Below are positions 1 to 8,277 of a stretch of DNA of 64,000 nt, piece after piece (position 1 is the stretch's first letter; each line of letters opens with the position of its first letter). Origin of the DNA: JALZKA01 sp963721645 (lineage in GTDB: Bacteria > Actinomycetota > Thermoleophilia > Solirubrobacterales > 70-9); assembly GCA_963721645.1 (NCBI GenBank), contig CAVRJK010000002.1, positions 1,860,001 through 1,924,000 of the forward strand, given 5' to 3'. Under the pieces are notes generated by a model that made no database searches, was not told the origin of the DNA, and saw nothing but the letters and a program-made list of their open reading frames with translations. Made by a program: the position numbers and the translations under genes.

Positions 1-845
1 CGCATGTGGTAGGCCATGCAATTGGGACAGGTTCCGGCGCCCCCCTGCTGGTTTTCGGCCTCCGCAACAGAGTCGTTCGCCTCGCCTGTCCCATGGCCAT
101 ACTGAACGTCGTCGTACGGATCGTTGTCGTCGTCGAGGAAGTCCCAGCCGACGATGTCGTCCTTGTAGCCGTTCGAGTCGTCGTCGATCCCGTCGGTGAA
201 GGCAATCAAAACGTCTTGAGGCTCGAGGAGATCCGCGGGGCCAACGCCGTCAGGGGTGTTGACCTGAACACGGTTGTCGCAGGCGTAGTCGAGGATGTTG
301 AATGCCCCGTCACCATTCAGGTCGTGGCTGGGCCCACCCGGCTCGGGTCCGTCGTACGGACCCGCGGGTGTGCAGTCCTCCCCGGGCTCGTTCGGCGTCG
401 TCAGACCGTCGTTTCGAGGCTCCTTGGCTTCGCCCGGGTTGAGGGCGGTGGTGAACCGAAGGTTGTTCATCGCGCCGCGGTCGTTCCACTTGATGCCCGA
501 GTCGAGCACCGCGATCTTCACCTCCGGGCGGCCGGTCGTGACCTGCCATGCGGTATCGACGGCGGCGGAGTCGTCGGCGATGTGGCCGCCCCGCACGCCG
601 AAGAGCTCCGCGGGGTTGGTGATCACCCCGAGGTTTGAGGGATCAGGAGGCTCGGCGGTCGCCGCGTACATCCAGATCTCCTTGCCGGACAGGTCCGACG
701 GGACCTCGCCGGCGTTCAGATAGAGATCCTTGGGATCGTTTAGGTCGGCACCTCCGCGAGCAAACGGGAAGTCGGCAAAAGCGGGGGTAGCGACGCCAAG
801 CGTCGCGGCAAGGGTTACCAAGGCGAGTCCAGCCCTGCGACTCAC
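1..845 (-). CDS. Secreted subtilisin-like (S8) serine protease, 3' end beyond window
   Basis: Open frame running off the left edge. It starts with GTG at 845, which overlaps the stop of the upstream protease gene as GTGA, so translational coupling is likely. Residues 1-24 form a signal peptide ending in ATPAFA before DFPF. The catalytic Asp lies in AVLDSGIKW, and the His in YGHGTGEA follows an acidic stretch (GWDFLDDDNDPYDD). Between them is a calcium-loop-like DLNGDGAFNILD segment, also present in the neighbouring protease. The Ser region is outside the window. It is a shorter-leader paralogue of the 842-5308 gene and probably arose by tandem duplication. Family assignment is firm; substrate is unknown. 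Confidence 0.88.
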   Translation of the reverse strand, partial: MSRRAGLALVTLAATLGVATPAFADFPFARGGADLNDPKDLYLNAGEVPSDLSGKEIWMYAATAEPPDPSNLGVITNPAELFGVRGGHIADDSAAVDTAWQVTTGRPEVKIAVLDSGIKWNDRGAMNNLRFTTALNPGEAKEPRNDGLTTPNEPGEDCTPAGPYDGPEPGGPSHDLNGDGAFNILDYACDNRVQVNTPDGVGPADLLEPQDVLIAFTDGIDDDSNGYKDDIVGWDFLDDDNDPYDDVQYGHGTGEANDSVAEAENQQGGAGTCPNCMAYHM

Positions 846-3800
846 CTGCGCGTCACTTCCTCGCAGCCCTTCACCTTGTCCCGAGCATTCACGGTTGCCT
901 TGTCGTTGCCGCTACCGCACCGAATCAGGTCGCGGGCCTTGTCGGACGAGCGAATCACGTCGTCGCCCGGTCCTCCGGTAAGCCGGTCCTTGCCGGGGCC
1001 GCCCCGGACCTTGTCGTTACCGGCGCCGCCTCCCGCTCGATCGGCACCGGGTCCGGCGTTGACGCAATCGTCGCCGCCGCCGCCCCGAAGTTCGTCGTCG
1101 CCGGCGCGCCCCCGGATCCGCTCAGAGGCGCCCGTGCCGTTGAGGATGTTGGGGCTTCCGTCGCCCAGGAGCGGGACGGAGCAGGGCTCGGGATCGGGGC
1201 CGCTGCGATCCGGCAGCTCGATATCGCGGACGAGACCCCAGTTGCCCGCGTCGTCGCGGTAGAAGACGGCGGCATGAGTCGCCGAGCCCAGCTCAGCATC
1301 CGTGAAGTCCTCGGTCTGGCCGGTGCCCTGGGCGGTCGCGTCGCCTTCGGCAGCGGTCGCGTTCGAATCGGATGGATCTTCGATCGGCCCGTCACCGATG
1401 ACCACGCGATAGCGGGAGGCGGTTCCGCACTCCCAATCGTCGCCGGGCGCGTTCCAGGTCAGCGTGGTGAGGCCGGCATCGGCATCACGCTCTGCGCCCA
1501 GCCCACCAACCGTGCCGGGCGGACGTGAGTCCGTGTCGTAATTGGCCGTGCCCCGTTCGTCGTGGTGGAACGTCCACCACTCCTCGTTGGTCGAGGCACC
1601 ATTCACGTCGCATGCGGGAGTGCCCGTCGACCACAGGAAAGACCAGCCCTCACGCGTCAGTGCCGAGACCTCGAGGTCGCCGTCGCCGTCGGCGTCCCCG
1701 ACTGCGGGCGTCGCCTGAGTCCAGCCGCCCGTGAACTTGGGCCAGCCTGCCGGCTCGGTGGCGTCGATGCCGTACGCGTGAAGCTGATACATCCCGGTGC
1801 CGTAAAGCGCGTGGCGCCCCTCGCCCGAGCCGCCCACGTTGGCAACAGCGGGCTGGCCGAGGAGCTGGAAGTCGTCGGTGGCGCGTGGGTAGCCGGCGAC
1901 GCCGGCGCCCGTCGTCGCGTCCCAAGCCTGGACCACGTGGGCGAACGGGAGGTTTTGGTTGACCGCGAGGAGGTTGGCCGCGCCGTTCACCGTCAGGCCA
2001 CCCTTGATGACGTTCGGATCGTCGCCCGAGAGAGCGCCGACTGCCGAGTAGTCGGCAAGGTTCAACACCAGGCCGGGATCGGCGGTGTTGCCGCCGGTGA
2101 GTTGCGCAAGCGGCGGGTTGCTGGTTGCGCCAGTGCCGTCTACAACCCGGGTTCCGCCGGCGCCGAGCGAGGTGCCGCCAGAGACGACCACCTCGTCCTG
2201 TCCGTCCCCGTCGCGGTCGAACACGGCGGCATCGTGACCGGGCAAGACGAGCGGCAGCAGATCGCCGGCCGCGACGCCGACCTGGACAGGCCAACCCGGG
2301 ACCTCCGTGCCGTCGCCGTTAAGCGCGTAGACGGGGTTCGAGCCGGTTGACGACTGAAGGATCGCGTTGATGATGTCGAAGGGGTTGGAAGGCAGGCCGG
2401 GATCTCCGGGGATGACCTCGTTCGTCGCCAGGATCACCTCGGGCGTCTCGTCCCCGTCGAGCTCGGCAATGGCAGGAGAGGTCACGATCTCTGCCCCGAT
2501 CACATCCTCGGTCGAGAGCTCTACGGGGAAGCCGGTCAGCGTGTTGCCGTCACCGTCCCAGGCGTAGACGTACTGGTCCATTGAGCCGGCGACGATGTCG
2601 AAACGACCGTCACCGTCCAGGTCGGCCAGCGCGGTCCCACCCAGGAAGCCACGCTTGATGTGGTTGTCCTCGTTGATGGCCCGATCGGCCGCGTTGAAGC
2701 AGGGCTTTGGCACGCCGTCAACGCAGGGCTCGGACAGGTCGGTGTCGACGCGAACGGGGAACCCCTGCAGGGCATCGCCGTGGCGATCCCACGCGTAGAC
2801 ACGTTCTCCGGCGTTCATCACGATGTCGGGTGAGAGGTCGCCGTCGATGTCGCCGATCGTCGGTGCCCGGGGGTTTTCAAGCGGCACTCCGCCGTTGACG
2901 CCGCCAACGCCATGGGCCGCGGCGACCTCGAGCGGCTGCGTGGTCACAGGCTGGCCACCGTTGAAGCTTGGGATCGGGTCGCCGGCGAAGTCGAGGACGA
3001 AGAGCTCGCCCGAGGAGGTGGCCTGAATGACATCGAGCGCGTTGTCTCCATCGAGGTCGAAGAGGCGCGACGGCACTTCACCGCCGGAGCCGGTGATCGA
3101 CTGCGCGGCGTTCGAGTCGGAGCCGATCGGGCGCGGCCAGCCGGCGAGGTTGCCGTCATCGCGGTAGGCGAACAGAGCCTTGCGGTAACGGCCGATGTTG
3201 TTCGGGCTTCCCTGCTCCTTGACCGTCAGGCGGATCTGAAAGGAGTGACGCTCGGGATCGGGCTCGGGATAGGCGTCGCCCGTCGGGTTGGCATCGGTCA
3301 CAGCGCCCGTCGGGCGTCCGAAGTCGATGCCGACCGAGCCGTCGCAGGTGTCGGCGAGGGTGCTCAGGATCGACTTGGGCATCGTGGCCAAAAGACCGTC
3401 GGCAGGGCCTGTCCCGGTAGCGCCCGGGATGGGCAGGAACGTTGAGTCGGGCGCGTCGGCGCCGCAGGCGTAATCGATCTGCCAGTCACCCACGCCGGTG
3501 TCCGAATGGGGCGCCGCGATGTGGCCTCGAATCGGCAGGCCGCCGTCCAGGCGATCCACGTTGACGGGCGTGAACCAGTCGGGGGAGTTCAGCTGGACCT
3601 CGGGCGGGATGCGTTCGGCCTTGACCCGCGCCATCGCGCCCGCCAGGTTCACCCGCCCGTAGCCGAAGTGCGGATCCCACCCGATCTGCGCCTTGTCCGG
3701 CTGGCCGATCAGCCCTGTATTGAGAGGCCGAACGTCCTCGGCCGTCATCGTCAGGAGCTGGCGGATCTCGTTGCCGGAGAGCGGGTCGTTCTCGCCAAAG

Positions 3801-5308
3801 ACCTCGCGCCCGTACGAGGCGACCAGAGCCGCGGCGCCGGAAGCCTGCCCCGTGTTCTCCGAGCCCGTGGCGCCCATCAGGACGATGTCCGCCTTGCCGC
3901 CGTACTGCGTCAGGTTCGCGTTGCGAAAGAAGCTGGTCGTCGGCGGCTGAGCGGATGCGGTGATGCCGAGCGACGAGGAGAGCTGGCCGAAGAAGTCGGC
4001 GCAAGCGTCTGAGGCCTCGTCGGGGATCGGCACGACGTCGCCGATGAGAGGCAGGCTGATTCCGTCGCAGGTCTCGAACGGAGCGGTGTCGGGGAGCGCG
4101 CCCGCGACGTAGATCGCCTCGTTGTAGTTGGTCGGGTAGTTGTGGTTGGCAGAGTTGATGTCGGACGAGACGAGCATGAGCGCGAGGCCCTTTTCGTCGG
4201 CGTATTGGTAGGCGCGGCGCGAGAAGCGGGTATTGGTCAGTCCGCCGTTCGCGCCCTCGACCACGTCGGCGCCGTTGTCGGCGGCGTAGACGACTCCCAT
4301 CGAGTGGAAGTCCGTCGGCACGACGAAGGTGTCCCAGATCCGAAGGGGCATGAACTGGCAGTCCGGGCACATCCCGGTCTCGCCCTGGCCATTGTTGGTG
4401 TCGGCAACGGCCTCGCGGGCGCGCCCCGTCCCATGGCCGTTGGCAGAGCAGCAGCTCGATGCGTCGAAGGGGTCGTTGTCGTCGTCGAAGAAGTCCCAAC
4501 CGGCGATGTCGTCGTCGTAGCCGTTGCCGTCATCGTCGGGATCGGAGTCGCCGTCGAGGTCGCCCGAGAACGCCGCAATCAGGTCGGAGCCGTCCAGGAG
4601 CGAGTCGGACTCGGTGTCGCCGTCGGTCGCCTCGACGCGCGAGTCGCAGGCGAAGTCTCGGATGTTGAATGCGCCGTCGCCATTCGCGTCGTCGGCGGCC
4701 GTGAACGTGTTGCATGCCGGCCCGCCGTCGATCGGGCCGCCGCGGTCGGCCTGCGGCTGCGGCAGCTCCTCCTCGTTTAGGTGGACCTTCTCCGCGAGCT
4801 CGCGATCCTGCCAGCGGATCCCTGTGTCGAGAATCGCGACGACCGTGTCCGGATCGCCGGTCGAGTACTTCCAGGCCAGGTCAGCCCGGACACCCGCGAT
4901 CTGCGAGCACTGCGGAACACCGTCGGCGACGTTCGTGGCCTTGCCTTGAGCGTCGAGCTGGCCGCAGTCGAGGTACGGCGTCGCGGTCGCGGAGTGAAGC
5001 TCGAGCGGGGCGAGCGGCACGACATTCGCCGAGTCGGGGCTGAATCCGTACGAGCCGAACTGCTCCTCGAAAAAGGTGGTGCATTCGGGCGGCGTACCGG
5101 GCGTCTGCTCGTCATCGAGCTCGCACGGGTCGAATCCCGGATCGTTGGGGGTGTCGTTGCGGGGGTCCGGGTCCGTGTCAGGTCCGGGGAACGCGGCAAC
5201 CGCGCTTGCGGGCACTGCCAGCGCCAGCAGGCAAAAAGCCAGCGATGCGCGACTGCCCAAACGTGCTCCTCCCATCGCGCAAAACAGTAATGGCACGGCG
5301 CACCGCAT
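842..5308 (-). CDS. Large secreted subtilase with VCBS/FG-GAP and RTX repeats
   Basis: 1488 residues from ATG 5308; ATG 5275 is an alternative that gives a tighter signal peptide (ending near PASAVAA). The S8 domain has Asp161 (VAILDTGI) and His292 (NGHGTG). The Ser loop is unusual: TGSENTGQASGAAAL aligns with the classical GTSMAAPHVAGAAAL, keeping Ser483 but losing the Ala-Pro. Acidic calcium-loop-like inserts lie between Asp and His. About residues 740-1240 carry repeated DxDGDxxxDI motifs, typical of VCBS/FG-GAP propeller repeats. A fibronectin-III-like segment follows, then about 90 residues of RTX-like GGxGDD nonapeptides at the C terminus. It is probably an extracellular calcium-dependent protease. 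It precedes and overlaps a second subtilase gene by GTGA. Confidence 0.9.
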   Translation of the reverse strand: MRCAVPLLFCAMGGARLGSRASLAFCLLALAVPASAVAAFPGPDTDPDPRNDTPNDPGFDPCELDDEQTPGTPPECTTFFEEQFGSYGFSPDSANVVPLAPLELHSATATPYLDCGQLDAQGKATNVADGVPQCSQIAGVRADLAWKYSTGDPDTVVAILDTGIRWQDRELAEKVHLNEEELPQPQADRGGPIDGGPACNTFTAADDANGDGAFNIRDFACDSRVEATDGDTESDSLLDGSDLIAAFSGDLDGDSDPDDDGNGYDDDIAGWDFFDDDNDPFDASSCCSANGHGTGRAREAVADTNNGQGETGMCPDCQFMPLRIWDTFVVPTDFHSMGVVYAADNGADVVEGANGGLTNTRFSRRAYQYADEKGLALMLVSSDINSANHNYPTNYNEAIYVAGALPDTAPFETCDGISLPLIGDVVPIPDEASDACADFFGQLSSSLGITASAQPPTTSFFRNANLTQYGGKADIVLMGATGSENTGQASGAAALVASYGREVFGENDPLSGNEIRQLLTMTAEDVRPLNTGLIGQPDKAQIGWDPHFGYGRVNLAGAMARVKAERIPPEVQLNSPDWFTPVNVDRLDGGLPIRGHIAAPHSDTGVGDWQIDYACGADAPDSTFLPIPGATGTGPADGLLATMPKSILSTLADTCDGSVGIDFGRPTGAVTDANPTGDAYPEPDPERHSFQIRLTVKEQGSPNNIGRYRKALFAYRDDGNLAGWPRPIGSDSNAAQSITGSGGEVPSRLFDLDGDNALDVIQATSSGELFVLDFAGDPIPSFNGGQPVTTQPLEVAAAHGVGGVNGGVPLENPRAPTIGDIDGDLSPDIVMNAGERVYAWDRHGDALQGFPVRVDTDLSEPCVDGVPKPCFNAADRAINEDNHIKRGFLGGTALADLDGDGRFDIVAGSMDQYVYAWDGDGNTLTGFPVELSTEDVIGAEIVTSPAIAELDGDETPEVILATNEVIPGDPGLPSNPFDIINAILQSSTGSNPVYALNGDGTEVPGWPVQVGVAAGDLLPLVLPGHDAAVFDRDGDGQDEVVVSGGTSLGAGGTRVVDGTGATSNPPLAQLTGGNTADPGLVLNLADYSAVGALSGDDPNVIKGGLTVNGAANLLAVNQNLPFAHVVQAWDATTGAGVAGYPRATDDFQLLGQPAVANVGGSGEGRHALYGTGMYQLHAYGIDATEPAGWPKFTGGWTQATPAVGDADGDGDLEVSALTREGWSFLWSTGTPACDVNGASTNEEWWTFHHDERGTANYDTDSRPPGTVGGLGAERDADAGLTTLTWNAPGDDWECGTASRYRVVIGDGPIEDPSDSNATAAEGDATAQGTGQTEDFTDAELGSATHAAVFYRDDAGNWGLVRDIELPDRSGPDPEPCSVPLLGDGSPNILNGTGASERIRGRAGDDELRGGGGDDCVNAGPGADRAGGGAGNDKVRGGPGKDRLTGGPGDDVIRSSDKARDLIRCGSGNDKATVNARDKVKGCEEVTRR

Positions 5309-5391
5309 GCGCCGGTTGCACCCCTTGGGACGGGACGGCGCGCTCGAGCTCAGACTCCGCGCCTGAGAGCGGTTCCCGTCTAGCTAGGGTC

Positions 5392-5856
<465 letters not shown>

Positions 5857-5924
5857 CCACGACGCACCGAGTCGGATCTGCGACGCCTGATTGGGACCGC
5901 AGATCGCACTCAACGAGGATCGGC

Positions 5925-6164
5925 TTGACCCAAATAGATCTGCACGTCGGCGACGCCAACTACGACGACTGGGAGGTCGTTCGCGACTTCGGCGACCTCG
6001 AGACCGCGCAGGCCTTCTGCCAGCTGCTGGACGAAGCAGGCCTGGAGGCCGTGATCACCTCGGACTACGCGCTCGACGAGTTCCACCGCGGCGACATCGC
6101 GCTCCGCGTACCACCGGGCAACTGGTCCGAGGCAAACGAAGCGCTGGACGAGCCGGAGCCCTAG
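5925..6164 (+). CDS. Small DUF2007-like (putative signal-transducing) protein
   Basis: 79 residues from a TTG start preceded by GAGGA at 5915-5919 with good spacing. The sequence (LETAQAFCQLLDEAGLEAVI near the N terminus, then IALRVPP) resembles DUF2007 domains, which have a ferredoxin-like fold and unknown molecular role. It is acidic and soluble with no signal peptide. The gene ends 9 bases before a perfect 12-bp inverted repeat. Family assignment is moderately confident; function is unknown. Confidence 0.6.
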   Translation: MTQIDLHVGDANYDDWEVVRDFGDLETAQAFCQLLDEAGLEAVITSDYALDEFHRGDIALRVPPGNWSEANEALDEPEP

Positions 6165-6172
6165 CCGACTCG

Positions 6173-6202
6173 GATAGGTGCTTTGCACGGAAAGCACCTA
6201 TC
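6173..6202. repeat. Palindromic repeat, GGTGCTTT family (perfect copy)
   Basis: Perfect 12-bp inverted repeat, GATAGGTGCTTT and its complement, around a 6-base loop (gcacgg). It sits just downstream of the DUF2007-like stop. Related palindromes occur near 7896, 9967-10006 and 10090-10125. It could act as a hairpin terminator, but no T-tract follows. Confidence 0.8.
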
Positions 6203-6217
6203 GATGGAATCACGACC

Positions 6218-6299
6218 TATGCAACTCACGCTTTCGGCTCATGTGCCGATATGCAACTTGAGGGTGTAGCGGCCCAACGATCGCGGTGCCAAGCACCGC
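6218..6299 (+). promoter_or_regulatory. Structured leader upstream of the surface protein gene
   Basis: The 9-mer TATGCAACT occurs at 6218-6226 and again at 6250-6258, about three helical turns apart. A small hairpin (TCGGC 6234-6238, GCCGA 6245-6249) lies between them. A perfect 7-bp hairpin (GCGGTGC 6283-6289, GCACCGC 6293-6299) sits seven bases before the GGGAGG ribosome binding site. The repeats could be regulator half-sites and the hairpin a translational control element. It matches no riboswitch class I recognise. Confidence 0.4.
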
Positions 6300-6315
6300 A
6301 TACATGGGAGGCCAA

Positions 6316-7887
6316 ATGGCCAGTGTCCGCAATCACCTACGCGACGGCGTCGCTCTTCCTTCAGTCGAGGGAGTTTCCGCCGCTGCCGTCGACCCTCCAG
6401 CTCGCCATCCGGTCCTGAAATGGACCGCGGTCGCTTTCTCCTTGATTACCTTGGTTGTCGTCTCACTGATTGTCGCGTTAGGCGGATTCAAACCGCACTC
6501 GGCGGCAGCTAGCGAGGAAGTGCCGGTCGCCGAGGAAGTTGTGGGCGTCGAGACTTCCCAAACACCGCTCGAGCCCGCTCCCGTCGAGCCCGCACCCGTT
6601 GTTAGTCCCGTCGAGCCCGCACCCGTTGTTAGTCCCGTCGAGCCCGCACCCGTTGTTAGTCCCGTCGAGCCCGCACCCGTTGTTAGTCCCGTCGAGCCCG
6701 CACCCGTTGTTTCTGAGGCCCCCGCGCCAGTGGACTCCTTGGCAAGCGAGGAGCCCACCTCTCAAGACGCCGTCACCAGTTCCACCGTCTCGGTGACGGG
6801 CGAGATGGACGGCTACGAAGATGCCGCAGCACCGAGACTGGCAGTGGAAGCGCTCCGCGCCGCAGGCGTCAACGCTGAGGTCAACCAGTGCAATTTCGAC
6901 GAAACCGGCGCTGCGCAGACAATCATCTGCAACGTCAAGCTCGTCAACATCTTCACCGGCAAGGAGAAGACGTCCTCGCAGATCGTCTGCACCAGCGTGG
7001 GCGCAGGCCCTAAGACCTGCACGACTTACCAGGGAACCTCGATCACTTCCATCACGCAATGCAACAACTCCGCAAACGCAGGTGGCTCGACCGTGATCTG
7101 CAACGTGACGATCGTTAACAAGGTCTCCGGCGACGCAATCGGCGACCTCGTCGACGTGACGGTCATTCAATGCATCGGCTCATCCGGCGGCGGCGGCTCA
7201 ACACTGACCTGCCCGCCAAACACGCCAGGGGCACCGATCCCGCCCACGGTCAACCAGTGCAATGGATCGGCGAACGGCGGTGGATCGCAGGTGATCTGCA
7301 ACGTCACAGGCGATCCGCGGACCCTGCCACTCACCATCGACCAGTGCAACGACTCGGCCAACGGCAACGGCGACACGGTGATTTGCACCGTGAACATCGA
7401 AACCAGAGTCGACAGGGGCGATGGACCGGGTGGGCCTGATGGTCCTGATGGTCCTAGTGGTCCTGATGGTCCTAGTGGTCCTGATGGTCCTGATGGTCCG
7501 CCCAGCGGAGGAGACACACCCCCCGATGTGACACCCCCAACCGGTGGCGGCCCTCCCGCTGGCGGGGGAAGCGCCAACCCTCCCGGCCAACTCCCATTCA
7601 CCGGATTCGATCTGGGAATCACTGCGCTGGTCGGAGCGTTCCTGGTTTTGATGGGCCTCGGTCTCAGGGCGGTCGCCAAACGACGCGAGAACGGCCCCAC
7701 CCCTCACGAGACGCGGACCGATCGCACGAAGGGCGCTCGTTACGGTGGAGAGCCACAGCCAGACGCACTCGAAAAGCTCGGTCCGCACGCGGGTGCTCAT
7801 GCGGTTCCGGTCGCGTTCTTGGGCACCCCAGATCACGGTTCATTCCTAGACGCACGTCCGTATGCGAATTTTCCCCAACGCGTCTAG
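6316..7887 (+). CDS. LPFTG-type repetitive membrane or cell-surface protein
   Basis: 523 residues from ATG 6316 (GGGAGG at 6306-6311). A transmembrane or signal-anchor helix lies near residues 37-58. A Pro/Glu/Val-rich stalk follows, with five copies of the nonapeptide PVEPAPVVS. Next come about five modules built on a QCN...SANGGGS...VICNV pattern with paired cysteines, probably disulfide-stabilised. A collagen-like GPDGPSGPDGP tract leads to LPFTGF, a hydrophobic helix and a basic RRE stop-transfer. The LPxTG-like motif suggests sortase anchoring, but about 70 further residues follow the basic tail. Classical sorting signals end there, so a cytoplasmic tail is possible. I recognise no named family; no sortase gene is in the window. 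Confidence 0.82.
   Translation: MASVRNHLRDGVALPSVEGVSAAAVDPPARHPVLKWTAVAFSLITLVVVSLIVALGGFKPHSAAASEEVPVAEEVVGVETSQTPLEPAPVEPAPVVSPVEPAPVVSPVEPAPVVSPVEPAPVVSPVEPAPVVSEAPAPVDSLASEEPTSQDAVTSSTVSVTGEMDGYEDAAAPRLAVEALRAAGVNAEVNQCNFDETGAAQTIICNVKLVNIFTGKEKTSSQIVCTSVGAGPKTCTTYQGTSITSITQCNNSANAGGSTVICNVTIVNKVSGDAIGDLVDVTVIQCIGSSGGGGSTLTCPPNTPGAPIPPTVNQCNGSANGGGSQVICNVTGDPRTLPLTIDQCNDSANGNGDTVICTVNIETRVDRGDGPGGPDGPDGPSGPDGPSGPDGPDGPPSGGDTPPDVTPPTGGGPPAGGGSANPPGQLPFTGFDLGITALVGAFLVLMGLGLRAVAKRRENGPTPHETRTDRTKGARYGGEPQPDALEKLGPHAGAHAVPVAFLGTPDHGSFLDARPYANFPQRV
6580..6714 (+). repeat. Five tandem 27-bp units encoding PVEPAPVVS
   Basis: Units start at 6580, 6607, 6634, 6661 and 6688. The first four look identical at the base level; the fifth changes its last codon. 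The lack of synonymous divergence implies recent expansion or slippage, and copy number is likely to vary between strains. Confidence 0.93.
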
Positions 7888-7888
7888 C

Positions 7889-7920
7889 GACGTATAGGTG
7901 CTTTGGACGAAAGTCGCCTT
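7889..7920. repeat. Imperfect copy of the GGTGCTTT palindrome
   Basis: AGGTGCTTT (7896-7904) followed after five bases by AAAGtcgCCT, directly behind the stop codon of the LPFTG-type gene. It is an imperfect version of the 6173-6202 element in the same position relative to a gene end. Confidence 0.5.
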
Positions 7921-8011
7921 GATCACCGAAGGTGAGGCTCCTCCACCCAAGGAGTACTCGAGTGCGCTATTCAGGTAGACGCGTTTCGCCCAAAGCAACT
8001 ATCTTGCACGC

Positions 8012-8233
8012 GTGGACAGCGAGACGCGCGCAGTTGCCGAGTCGTATCTCGACGCGTGGAACGCACACGACTTCGCGAGACTCGAAGATCTCTTGGCCGA
8101 CGAGAGCTGTCGTCAATCGGTGCGAGGCTTTCTCGAGCTAAGCGATGATGCGCGCCTGGAGGTCAAGCGGCTGATTGTCGAGGATGACACCGCGGCCGTC
8201 CTCGGGGAAGGCACGGGAACAATCTCAAACTGA
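8012..8233 (+). CDS. NTF2-like/SnoaL-type small protein, apparently truncated
   Basis: 73 residues from GTG 8012. AVAESYLDAWNAHDFARLEDLLAD is the typical first helix and turn of NTF2/SnoaL-like folds, which bind small ligands or act as isomerases. The family usually runs to 110-140 residues, so this one stops early. A one-base-deleted continuation in another frame reads LSPFARLYADNDGKRVSA, plausible as the missing strand, so a frameshift at about 8229 is possible. It converges on the Ig-repeat gene. Function unknown. Confidence 0.55.
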   Translation: MDSETRAVAESYLDAWNAHDFARLEDLLADESCRQSVRGFLELSDDARLEVKRLIVEDDTAAVLGEGTGTISN

Positions 8234-8277
8234 GCCCCTTCGCGCGGCTCTACGCTGACAACGACGGAAAGCGCGTC

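Noticed and set aside
6203..6315. Known riboswitch in the surface-protein leader
   Set aside because: The hairpins do not match the conserved cores of c-di-GMP, SAM, cobalamin, TPP or ydaO-type riboswitches as I know them.
6580..6714. Regularly spaced repeats resembling a CRISPR array
   Set aside because: The 27-bp units are contiguous without spacers and lie in frame inside a coding region, encoding PVEPAPVVS.
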